Positions 1-6,270 of a stretch of 7,478 nt of DNA are shown here, one piece after another. The notes under the pieces are model-generated. The model was not told where the DNA came from. It saw only the letters and a list, made by a program, of their open reading frames with translations, and did not search any database. The stretch is from Phocaeicola_A sp964432715 (GTDB lineage: Bacteria; Bacteroidota; Bacteroidia; Bacteroidales; Bacteroidaceae): contig CAYSOW010000094.1 of NCBI GenBank assembly GCA_964432715.1, positions 1 to 7,478 on the forward strand, written 5' to 3'. Each line of letters starts with the position of its first letter. Within the stretch, counting starts at the first letter, position 1. The position numbers and the translations under genes are program-made.

Positions 1-499
1 CGGATGCGGTGATCAGCGGGGTGTGGAAGTAGAAGAAGCCACGTTCGTGGAAGTACTGATGGATGGCGATGGCCATGTTGTGACGGATGCGGAACACGGC
101 ACCGAAGGTGTTGGTGCGGGGACGCAGGTGGGCAATCTCTCGCAGGAACTCCATGGTGTGGCCCTTCTTCTGCAGGGGATAGGTGTTGTCGGCTACGCCC
201 AGTACCTCGATTTCGCGGGCCTGGATTTCGCAAGCCTGACCGCTACCGATGGATTCGGCCAGTTCGCCATTCACGCTCAAGCAAGCACCGGTGGTGATCA
301 ACTTCAAGGTCTCTTCGTCGAACTTGCTCAGGTCGACCACAACCTGTACATTATATATGGTAGAACCATCATTCAAGGCAATAAAGTGAACCTGTTTGCT
401 ACCGCGGCGGGTACGCACCCAACCCTTCACATTTACCATCGCGCCGAAGTCGCGACGCTTCAGCAGGTCGACTACTTTTGTTCTACTAATCTTTTCCAT
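1..499 (-). CDS. asnS: Asparaginyl-tRNA synthetase, N-terminal part (cut by window edge)
   Basis: This cytoplasmic class II aminoacyl-tRNA synthetase charges tRNA-Asn with asparagine using ATP. The window holds the first 166 codons; the family is normally about 465 residues, so the catalytic motifs 2 and 3 lie beyond the left edge. Reading from the ATG at 499-497 gives MEKISRTKVVDLL. An OB-fold anticodon-binding domain follows at about residues 20-105, with GWVRTRRGSKQVHFIALNDG at 26-45. The bacterial AsnRS linker with YPLQKKGHTMEFLR is at 107-120. The start of the catalytic core includes motif 1 (FRIRHNMAIAIHQYFHERGF, about 136-155) leading into FHTPLITAS. This wording separates AsnRS from AspRS and LysRS. 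The frame is open to the edge with no stop. Its leader holds a strong hairpin (545-574). I see no convincing TAnnTTTG promoter box; TATTCTTG at 509-516 is a poor candidate because it would leave almost no leader. Confidence 0.95.
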   Translation of the reverse strand, partial: MEKISRTKVVDLLKRRDFGAMVNVKGWVRTRRGSKQVHFIALNDGSTIYNVQVVVDLSKFDEETLKLITTGACLSVNGELAESIGSGQACEIQAREIEVLGVADNTYPLQKKGHTMEFLREIAHLRPRTNTFGAVFRIRHNMAIAIHQYFHERGFFYFHTPLITAS

Positions 500-544
500 T
501 GTGATAATCAAGAATAAATGTTATAAATCAATGTATATAGTCAA

Positions 545-574
545 CGCGCGCCGAACGGTGAGGCTCGGCGCGCG
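545..574 (-). terminator. GC-rich hairpin between the pseudouridine synthase gene and asnS
   Basis: Two perfectly complementary 10-base arms, 545-554 and 565-574 (CGCGCGCCGA / TCGGCGCGCG), enclose a 10-nt loop. The hairpin starts 14 bp past the upstream gene's stop codon and ends 45 bp before the asnS start. In the minus-strand direction it is followed by TTGACTATATAC, not a run of U, so it is not a textbook intrinsic terminator. On the plus strand, the TTTTT run lies about 10 bases past the stem. It may act as a weak terminator, a 3'-end stabiliser of the upstream mRNA or a structured asnS leader. The structure is certain; the function is inferred. Confidence 0.5.
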
Positions 575-588
575 GAGTGTATGTCTTT

Positions 589-1995
589 TTATTCAAAAGC
601 GCCCATGCGCAGCATGTTCACCTCCTGTTCGGTGAGGTAACGCCAGTCGCCGCGACGCAGGTTCTTCTTCGTCAGACCGGCGAAGTACACGCGGTCCAAC
701 TTGATGACCTTGTAGCCGAGCGATTCGAAGATACGGCGCACGATGCGGTTCTTGCCGGAGTGAATCTCAATGCCCACCTGACTCTTGTCAGTCTCGGAAG
801 CATAGCTGATGGCATCTGCGTGAATCTCGCCGTCGTCCAGTGTCACGCCGGCTGCAATCTGGTCGAGGTCGGCCTTGGTGACGTTCTTATCGCAATATAC
901 GTGATAGATTTTCTTCTTCAGGTACTTGGGATGAGTCAGCTTGGAAGCCAGGTCGCCGTCGTTGGTCAACAGCAGCACACCGGTGGTGTTGCGGTCCAGT
1001 CGGCCTACGGGGTAGATACGCTCGCGGCAAGCACCCTTCACAAAGTCCATCACCGTCTTGCGCTCCTGGGGGTCGTCGGAAGTGGTGACGCAATCCTTCG
1101 GCTTGTTGAGCAGCACGTACACCTTGCGCTCGATAGCCACGGGCTGGTCGTGGAACTTCACCTCGTCGGTGCGTACAATCTTCGTACCCAGTTCTGTCAC
1201 TACCGTGCCATTGACGGTCACCACACCTGCGGTGATGAATTCGTCGGCCTCACGGCGTGAGCATACACCGGCGTTGGCCAGGAACTTGTTCAAGCGAATC
1301 GGTTCGTTCGGGTCAGTCAGGACATCCTTGTACTCAATCTGCTTCTTCATGCTATACTTGGCGTTGGGGTTGTAGCCGGCAGAGCGCGGACGCTGCTGAC
1401 GGGGACCCTGCTGACCATAGCCGCCCTGGTTGTTGTAGCGAGGACGCTGACCGCCCTGCTGGTAACCGCCCTGGCCGTAGCCGTTCTGGCGGGGACGGGG
1501 CGAGTAAGCGCGCTGTTCGCCTTGCTGGCCGTAGCCACCCTCGCGGTTATAATTGTTCTGGCGGGGACGCGGCGTGTAGGGGCGCTGGCCGTCCTGCTGG
1601 CCATAGCCACCTTCGCGGTTGTAGCCATTCTGACGGGGACGGGGCGAGTAAGCACGCTGTTCGCCATTCTGATTGTAATTATTGGTACGCGGACGGTAAG
1701 GTCTCTGCTCGCCGTCTTCGTTGTTACGGGGCGTGAAACGCGGGCGCTGGGGACGGTCGCCGTTCTGGTTGAAACGGTTGCTGTAACCACCGCTCTGCTG
1801 GTTGCCGTACTGCGGACGGTACGGGCGTTCACCACCTTGGTTGTAGTTGTTGGTGCGCGGGCGGTAACTACGCTGTTCGCCGGCATCATAACGATTGTAA
1901 TTAGTCTCTCGGTTATAAGACTTATAACCACCTTCACGGCTGTTGCTCTGATTGTCGGTGTTGTTCACCGGAGCTCCATTTTCGTTTTCTTCCAT
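589..1995 (-). CDS. rluB: RsuA/RluB-family rRNA pseudouridine synthase with a disordered repeat-rich N-terminal extension
   Basis: The protein isomerises a specific uridine to pseudouridine in ribosomal RNA. The E. coli relatives RluB, RluE, RluF (23S) and RsuA (16S) share this fold, and RluB is my best guess at the subgroup. Of 468 residues, about 1-210 are low-complexity, rich in Arg, Tyr, Gly, Gln, Asn and Pro, with no Leu, Ile, Cys, Trp or His. An S4 RNA-binding domain follows at about 233-280 (RLNKFLANAGVCSRREADEF). The catalytic domain covers about 292-450, with the predicted catalytic Asp334 in GRLDRNTTGVLLLTNDGDLA (331-350) and the family's GKNRIVRRIFESLGY at 414-428. E. coli RluB is only about 290 residues, so the extension explains the extra length. 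The ATG at 1995 is the natural start; the next in-frame Met is M216, just before the S4 domain. The gene lies 77 bp after purB. The extension may bind or condense on RNA, but that is inference. The exact target uridine cannot be read from sequence. Confidence 0.93.
   Translation of the reverse strand: MEENENGAPVNNTDNQSNSREGGYKSYNRETNYNRYDAGEQRSYRPRTNNYNQGGERPYRPQYGNQQSGGYSNRFNQNGDRPQRPRFTPRNNEDGEQRPYRPRTNNYNQNGEQRAYSPRPRQNGYNREGGYGQQDGQRPYTPRPRQNNYNREGGYGQQGEQRAYSPRPRQNGYGQGGYQQGGQRPRYNNQGGYGQQGPRQQRPRSAGYNPNAKYSMKKQIEYKDVLTDPNEPIRLNKFLANAGVCSRREADEFITAGVVTVNGTVVTELGTKIVRTDEVKFHDQPVAIERKVYVLLNKPKDCVTTSDDPQERKTVMDFVKGACRERIYPVGRLDRNTTGVLLLTNDGDLASKLTHPKYLKKKIYHVYCDKNVTKADLDQIAAGVTLDDGEIHADAISYASETDKSQVGIEIHSGKNRIVRRIFESLGYKVIKLDRVYFAGLTKKNLRRGDWRYLTEQEVNMLRMGAFE
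1450..1659 (-). repeat. 72-bp-period coding repeats in the N-terminal extension of the pseudouridine synthase
   Basis: Three consecutive units encode residues 113-136, 137-160 and 161-182 (24, 24 and 22 aa). They share the pattern QR-x-Y-(S/T)-PRPRQN-x-Y, followed in the first two by NREGGYGQQ. A shorter 16-aa relative, QR(S/P)YRPRTNNYNQ(G/N)GE, appears twice, at 41-56 and 97-112. Comparing the first two 72-bp units by eye gives roughly three quarters identical bases, while the peptides are much more alike. That suggests old duplications kept by selection on the protein rather than fresh slippage. Confidence 0.85.
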
Positions 1996-2027
1996 GTCAA
2001 TAAGTTCTTTAAAAATTAATGTAAACG

Positions 2028-2039
2028 GCCCTCTCGGGC
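2028..2039 (-). other. Small GAGA-loop hairpin between purB and the pseudouridine synthase gene
   Basis: Read on the minus strand, GCCC-GAGA-GGGC forms a 4-bp GC stem capped by a GNRA-type tetraloop. It lies in the 77-bp gap between the purB stop and the next start. No U run follows directly, although an AT-rich stretch (TTAATTTTTAAAG) comes about 8 bases later. That stretch contains TAATTTTT (2011-2018), a near match to the Bacteroidota -7 box that lacks the final G. The hairpin could be a weak 3' end for purB or part of the next gene's leader. The evidence is thin. Confidence 0.3.
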
Positions 2040-2072
2040 TCTCAATGTCTTGTCTCTATAATGAAAATAATA

Positions 2073-3419
2073 TTAGATACCTGTGTAATTATGCGGAGTG
2101 ATGGCGCGCAGTTCCTTCTTCACGTCCTCACTCACTTCCAGGGTTTCGATGAACTCCTTGATGGCGCTCTCGGTGATGGCCTGGTTGGTGCGGGTCAGCG
2201 CCTTCAGCGCTTCATAGGGATGCGGGTAGGCTTCGCGGCGCAGGATGGTCTGAATGGCCTCGGCCACTACGCTCCAGCAGTTGTCCAGGTCGGCGGTGAT
2301 GCGCGGCTCGTTGAGCAGCAACTTGCGCAGGCCCTTCAGCGAGCTCTGGATGGCGATGATGATATGGCCGAACGGCACGCCCACGTTGCGCAGTACGGTG
2401 GAGTCGGTCAAGTCGCGCTGCAGACGGGATACGGGCAACTTGGTGGAGAGGTGCTCCAGCACGGCGTTGGCCATGCCCAGATTGCCTTCGGCGTTCTCGA
2501 AGTCGATGGGGTTCACCTTGTGGGGCATGGCGCTGGAGCCTACCTCGCCGGCTTTGATCTTCTGCTTGAAGTATTCCATCGAGATGTACTGCCAGAAGTC
2601 GCGGTTCATATCAATCATAATGGTGTTGATGCGCTTCATGGCGTCGAAGATGGCGCCCAGATTGTCGTAGTTAGAGATCTGGGTGGTGTATTCCTCGCGC
2701 TCCAGACCGAGTTTTTCAGCCACAAACTTGTTGCCGAATGCTTTCCAGTCATATTCGGGATAAGCCACATGATGGGCGTTGTAGTTGCCGGTAGCGCCAC
2801 CGAACTTCGCAGTGATGGGGCACGCCTTCAGTGCGGCCAACTGACGGTTCAGACGATACACGAACACCATGATTTCCTTGCCCAGACGGGTGGGGCTGGC
2901 GGGCTGTCCGTGGGTCTTGGCCAGCATGGGGATGTCTGCCCATTCGTGGGCGTAAGTGGTCAACTGCGCAATCAGTTCCTCAATCTGCGGATAGTACACG
3001 TCATGGAGGGCATCCTTGATAGACAAGGGTACGGAAGTGTTGTTGATATCCTGCGAAGTCAGACCGAAGTGGATGAACTCCTTGAAGGGTTCCAGTCCGC
3101 CCAGACGGTCGAATTGTTCCTTGATGAAGTACTCCACGGCTTTCACGTCGTGGTTGGTCACACTCTCAATCTCCTTGATGCGCTGGGCGTCCTTCTCCGA
3201 GAAATTCTGATAGATGGCACGCAACGAGTCGAAGCGTGTGTGGTCAAACGCTTTCAACTGCGGCAGAGGCAGTTCACACAAGGTGATGAAGTATTCTATC
3301 TCCACCTGCACGCGGTACTTGATGAGTGCAAATTCCGAAAAATAAGAGGCTAAAGCTCCCGCTTTTCCTCTGTATCGGCCGTCAATCGGCGATATAGCCG
3401 TGAGTAAATCGAGCTCCAT
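2073..3419 (-). CDS. purB: Adenylosuccinate lyase
   Basis: PurB acts twice in cytoplasmic purine synthesis: it splits SAICAR to AICAR plus fumarate, and adenylosuccinate to AMP plus fumarate. The 448 residues match the E. coli-type long form (456 aa). The start MELDLLTAISPIDGRYRGK is characteristic. The three conserved regions of the fumarase/aspartase superfamily are all present. These are FGLTSQD at 118-124, KTHGQPASPTRLGKE at 168-182 with the predicted general-acid His170, and the flexible signature loop GSSAMPHKVNPIDFENAEGN at 294-313 with the predicted catalytic serine (Ser295/296). Nothing looks damaged. It has a good promoter box 29 bp upstream (3448-3455), so it is probably transcribed separately from the MATE gene before it. 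The downstream pseudouridine synthase gene may be co-transcribed, since only 77 bp and one small hairpin separate them. Confidence 0.97.
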   Translation of the reverse strand: MELDLLTAISPIDGRYRGKAGALASYFSEFALIKYRVQVEIEYFITLCELPLPQLKAFDHTRFDSLRAIYQNFSEKDAQRIKEIESVTNHDVKAVEYFIKEQFDRLGGLEPFKEFIHFGLTSQDINNTSVPLSIKDALHDVYYPQIEELIAQLTTYAHEWADIPMLAKTHGQPASPTRLGKEIMVFVYRLNRQLAALKACPITAKFGGATGNYNAHHVAYPEYDWKAFGNKFVAEKLGLEREEYTTQISNYDNLGAIFDAMKRINTIMIDMNRDFWQYISMEYFKQKIKAGEVGSSAMPHKVNPIDFENAEGNLGMANAVLEHLSTKLPVSRLQRDLTDSTVLRNVGVPFGHIIIAIQSSLKGLRKLLLNEPRITADLDNCWSVVAEAIQTILRREAYPHPYEALKALTRTNQAITESAIKEFIETLEVSEDVKKELRAITPHNYTGI

Positions 3420-3447
3420 ATTCTGTATTTTGATAATTATCAGAGTG

Positions 3448-3455
3448 CAAATTTA
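3448..3455 (-). promoter_or_regulatory. Candidate promoter -7 element for purB
   Basis: The minus strand reads TAAATTTGCA, an exact match to the Bacteroidota -7 consensus TAnnTTTG. Transcription would begin near 3442, giving a leader of about 23 nt before the purB ATG at 3419. An A7 run lies just upstream. I see no clear TTTG at the expected -33 distance, so this rests on the -7 box and its position. Confidence 0.6.
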
Positions 3456-3489
3456 ATTCTTTTTTTGGAGGAACGTGCGGATAAAACGC

Positions 3490-3507
3490 AAAAAGATTTT
3501 AAAATCT
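3490..3507 (-). terminator. Weak AT-rich terminator candidate after the MATE gene
   Basis: Seven bases past the MATE stop codon (stop at 3514-3516) lies the perfect palindrome AGATTTTAAAATCT (3494-3507), followed on the minus strand by TTTT. The position and U run suit an intrinsic terminator. The stem is nearly all A-T and would be weak, so some read-through toward purB is possible. Confidence 0.4.
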
Positions 3508-3513
3508 CCCGAT

Positions 3514-4857
3514 TTATTTCACGAAACTCTTTTTGGCCCACTTCATGCTGTTCCATCGCTGCACGAAGATGATGCCGCGCAGGTTCTCGTCGAGCAGGAA
3601 GGCACACCACATGCCGATGAGTCCCCAACCCCAATGGATGCCCCACAAATAGCCGAAGCCCACTGCCACACTCCATTGCACCACCAACCCTACGTAGAAG
3701 GGATAGTTCACGTCGCCGGCCGAGCGCAGGGCGTTGGTGGCATAGATGTTGATAGCGCGTCCCATCTCCAGCACGATGTCAATCATCAGGATGGTGCTGC
3801 CCAAGCGGATAATCTCGGGATTGTCGGTCAGGAAACTGAAGATGGCCTTACCGCCCATCGCCCAGATGCACGACAGCGTCACGGACACGAGTATCGACAC
3901 ACGCATCACATACTTGCCCAGCAAGTAGGCGGCATGCACCTTCTTCTGCCCCACCAGGTTGCCGATGCAGATGGCGCCGCTCTGAGCCATGCAGATGGCG
4001 AAGAGGTAGACGAACATCACGATGTTCACCGTATAGGTGCGGGTGGCCAACGCCTCGGTGCCCAGCGTATTAATCAGGTAGGTGAGCACCACCTGCGAGA
4101 GGCTGTAGCTCATATTCTCGCCCGCCGAGGGCAGACCAATCTTCAGCAGGTTCTTCAGTTCAAGGAAGGGGAACGGTCGGAAGTATTCCAACGGGAACTT
4201 CTGGATGTGCTTGCGGAAGAGGATGACAAAGAGTATCACCATGGACACGCCACGGGCAAACGCCGTGGAGATGGCGGCGCCCTCCACGCCCAGTGCGGGC
4301 ATGCCCAGTTTACCGAAGATGAGGGCGTAGTTGCCAACGATGTTCAGGATGTTCACCACCACCGTCACCATCATGGGATAATTGGCCTTGCCGGCACTGC
4401 GCAGCGAGGCGGAGACGGTAAACGACAGGGCTTGGAAGAAAGCGAAGGCGCCCACAATGCGCATGTAGCTCACGCCCAGCTCCATCAACTGTTCGCGCAG
4501 ACCCATCATGTGCAGCAGGGCGGCGGCGCCAAAGTGCAGCAGGGCACTGATGAGCACGCCAATCACGATATTCAACAGCAATGCCACGCCCACCACCTGC
4601 ACCATCTTCCGCTGCAACTTCGCTCCCAGATACTGGGCGCAAAGCACCGAGGTACCGATATTGATGACCTCGAACACGAGAAAGGCAAATGTGACCAACT
4701 GGTTCACGACGCCTACGGCAGCCACTGCCTCGTCGGAGTAGCGGCTCAGCATCAGCGTGTCCACCGCACCCAACATCATAATCAGTAGCGTCTCAATGAA
4801 GATGGGAACGGCCAGTCGGCGCAGTTCCTTGCGTAATATACTCTTTGATAATTGCAT
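3514..4857 (-). CDS. MATE-family multidrug/toxin efflux transporter
   Basis: This inner-membrane antiporter is predicted to export cationic or toxic compounds in exchange for Na+ or H+, as NorM-type members do. The 447 residues are the usual MATE size and are almost entirely hydrophobic segments consistent with 12 transmembrane helices. The N-terminus, LAVPIFIETLLIMMLGAVDT (15-34) followed by LMLSRYSDEAVAAVG, is the family's first-helix signature. The two-fold internal symmetry is visible: LRSAGKANYP at 152-161 is echoed by LRSAGDVNYP at 377-386, each followed by a helix. The ATG at 4857 is the first usable start and fits the promoter box 34 bp upstream. The substrate and coupling ion cannot be told from sequence. 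The gene follows the GntR operon but is separated from it by a terminator and has its own promoter, so co-regulation is not implied. Confidence 0.92.
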   Translation of the reverse strand: MQLSKSILRKELRRLAVPIFIETLLIMMLGAVDTLMLSRYSDEAVAAVGVVNQLVTFAFLVFEVINIGTSVLCAQYLGAKLQRKMVQVVGVALLLNIVIGVLISALLHFGAAALLHMMGLREQLMELGVSYMRIVGAFAFFQALSFTVSASLRSAGKANYPMMVTVVVNILNIVGNYALIFGKLGMPALGVEGAAISTAFARGVSMVILFVILFRKHIQKFPLEYFRPFPFLELKNLLKIGLPSAGENMSYSLSQVVLTYLINTLGTEALATRTYTVNIVMFVYLFAICMAQSGAICIGNLVGQKKVHAAYLLGKYVMRVSILVSVTLSCIWAMGGKAIFSFLTDNPEIIRLGSTILMIDIVLEMGRAINIYATNALRSAGDVNYPFYVGLVVQWSVAVGFGYLWGIHWGWGLIGMWCAFLLDENLRGIIFVQRWNSMKWAKKSFVK

Positions 4858-4890
4858 AGCTTAGTTGTTACCCTTGAATTTTTCGGGCTG

Positions 4891-4898
4891 CAAAGTTA
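4891..4898 (-). promoter_or_regulatory. Candidate promoter -7 element for the MATE gene
   Basis: The minus strand reads TAACTTTGCA, an exact TAnnTTTG match with the GCA that often follows in Bacteroides promoters. The predicted start near 4884 leaves a leader of about 27 nt before the ATG at 4857. No good -33 TTTG is seen at the usual distance. The box lies downstream of the terminator of the preceding operon, as expected for an independent unit. Confidence 0.6.
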
Positions 4899-4933
4899 CT
4901 ACTTTTTTCGGGAATACGTGCTTGATATACATC

Positions 4934-4973
4934 AAAATCCCGACGGAGAAAGAAGTTTTTCGTCCGCCGGGAT
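4934..4973 (-). terminator. Intrinsic terminator of the ABC-permease-GntR operon
   Basis: The arms 4963-4973 and 4937-4947 form an 11-bp stem (ATCCCGGCGGA with TCCGTCGGGAT, one G-U wobble in the minus-strand RNA) with a 15-nt loop. TTTTG follows on the minus strand. It lies 41 bp past the GntR stop codon and before the MATE promoter. It should end the leftward operon, though the U run is short. Confidence 0.7.
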
Positions 4974-5014
4974 AGGTCTGGTTAATTTTAAAAAAGAGAG
5001 TGTGATATAAAAAG

Positions 5015-5380
5015 TTATTGCTTCTGCTTATGGTCGTGGTACATCTTCACGATGTCCTCGATGGGGATTTGCAAGGTATCCAGCTGGCGGAACATCTCGG
5101 GCAGGTCGGTGCTCAGAAAGATGCCTTTCCGCCAATCGATGATATTCTGCACGGCGCCCGGACTCACAAAGTAGCCGATGCCTCGCTTGTTGTAGATAAT
5201 TTCCTGGTTCTGCAGAAAATCATAGGTTCTCACCACAGTGTTGGCGTTCACCTCCACGGTGGCGGCATATTCCCTGACCGAGGGGATGCGCTCCTCCTCG
5301 GGGTACTGTCCCTGCAGGATTTCGTCACAAATACGGTCGGCTATCTGCAGGTAAATCGATTTGCTTTCCTTAAACTTCAT
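5015..5380 (-). CDS. GntR-family transcriptional regulator, short YtrA type
   Basis: This is a 121-residue DNA-binding protein, predicted to be a dimeric repressor of its own operon. The winged-helix domain fills about residues 5-75. It begins SIYLQIADRICDEIL and contains ERIPSVREYAATVEVNANTV (30-49), with the wing at NKRGIGYFV (64-72). Only about 45 residues follow. This is too short for a FadR, HutC or MocR effector domain and matches the YtrA subfamily, whose members usually sit next to ABC transporter genes. The chosen start is the ATG at 5380, inside the ATGA overlap with the permease stop; it gives MKFKESKSIY. Longer readings to 5527 only add out-of-frame permease sequence. The 4-bp overlap implies translational coupling. 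The likely operator is the inverted repeat at 7136-7159. The inducing signal is unknown. Confidence 0.9.
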   Translation of the reverse strand: MKFKESKSIYLQIADRICDEILQGQYPEEERIPSVREYAATVEVNANTVVRTYDFLQNQEIIYNKRGIGYFVSPGAVQNIIDWRKGIFLSTDLPEMFRQLDTLQIPIEDIVKMYHDHKQKQ

Positions 5381-6258
5381 CGTCCTAAGAATTTCGGTCG
5401 GATAATCTGTGTACGCGAGAACAGGCGGTAGCCCAACCAGTAGTTCAGCACAGTGAACCAGAAGAAGAGAATCGTCACGAGGCTCAACGCCAAGTCCATC
5501 GAGAACCATTTGTGGGCATGCAGCCAATCCGTGATGATATCGTCCATATTATAGAGGAACTCCATATGATGGATGGCGGAAGAGGAAATCACGATGATCA
5601 TCACAATCAGTGCCAGAAACATCGTGGCGAGCGTCTTCAGGAAGGCACTCTTCGTCCAAAAGCAACCGCCCAACACGAACAGCGACTGTCCCCAGAAGAA
5701 CATCACATAGCGGAGGAGACGATCAATCACCGGATAATCGAACCATTCTGACTCCAACCCTTGAAAAGATAAACGACGAAGGAACAAGGGAAACGCCCAA
5801 TGATCCGTCACACCCGGTATGCCTATAAAGAGCGAGAGGAACATATGGAGGATGTCAGCGGCCAACACCAAGACAATCAACGCCACCAAGGGAACCAGTG
5901 TTGTCAACAGCAGACGCGACAAATACTTCTCTATCCGGGTAGCGGGCACCATCAAGTAGTTGATGCGCTGTTCCTTGGTTTGCATATTCTGCATCATACT
6001 CGCAGAAATCACATACAAGGTCCATATATAAATGATGAAAAAGGTAGAAGACATTGATTTTGCAAACAAAAAGTTAGCCCCTGATAACGACCGCGTAACA
6101 AACACGGTATTGGGGCTCAACATAATGATGAAGATCGCCAATACCAAGGCCAACAAAAAGCCGAGGGCTATCTTCAAGTACGTCTTCTGATTTTCCATCA
6201 CATCACGCTTGAGCAAAGCTCCTATGCGATAAATACTAAAAATATGCATTGAGTCCAT
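5377..6258 (-). CDS. ABC transporter membrane (permease) subunit
   Basis: This 293-residue integral membrane protein is the presumed partner of the upstream ATPase. By eye, hydrophobic stretches lie near residues 28-48, 70-90, 115-147 (long, perhaps two helices), 183-200, 205-227 and 255-280, suggesting six or seven transmembrane helices. The arrangement resembles ABC-2-type permeases, with a cytosolic start (YRIGALLKRDV) and a KEQRINYLMVPATRIEKYLS segment (95-114) of the kind seen in bacteroidal permeases near GntR genes. No periplasmic or catalytic domain is visible. The start at 6258 lies 12 bp after the ATPase stop and is preceded by AAGG; M4 (6249) is an alternative. The 3' end overlaps the GntR gene by 4 bp. 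The assignment rests mainly on hydrophobicity and neighbours, so the transported substrate and direction are unknown. Confidence 0.82.
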   Translation of the reverse strand: MDSMHIFSIYRIGALLKRDVMENQKTYLKIALGFLLALVLAIFIIMLSPNTVFVTRSLSGANFLFAKSMSSTFFIIYIWTLYVISASMMQNMQTKEQRINYLMVPATRIEKYLSRLLLTTLVPLVALIVLVLAADILHMFLSLFIGIPGVTDHWAFPLFLRRLSFQGLESEWFDYPVIDRLLRYVMFFWGQSLFVLGGCFWTKSAFLKTLATMFLALIVMIIVISSSAIHHMEFLYNMDDIITDWLHAHKWFSMDLALSLVTILFFWFTVLNYWLGYRLFSRTQIIRPKFLGR

Positions 6259-6270
6259 CTTATACCTTAT

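Noticed and set aside
1347..2019. Several overlapping open frames on both strands across the repeat region
   Set aside because: GC-rich repeat codons leave all frames short of stops. The products are Val/Ala/Thr-rich low-complexity shadows, while the minus-strand frame continues into a real S4 plus pseudouridine synthase protein.
2061..3353. Plus-strand open frame of 430 codons
   Set aside because: It is antisense to purB, whose catalytic motifs are intact. The translated product shows no recognisable domain and is best explained by codon bias leaving the opposite strand open.
3475..4788. Long plus-strand open frame (437 codons) starting GTG with GGAGG three bases upstream
   Set aside because: It lies antisense to the MATE gene, which has clear family motifs. 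Its product is extremely His/Gln-rich, as expected from reading a hydrophobic membrane protein gene backwards. The GGAGG is too close to the start, and Bacteroidota rely little on such sites.
5381..5527. Extended N-terminus for the GntR regulator
   Set aside because: The extra 49 residues are the end of the permease gene read in another frame. The ATG at 5380 in the ATGA overlap gives the normal GntR N-terminus.
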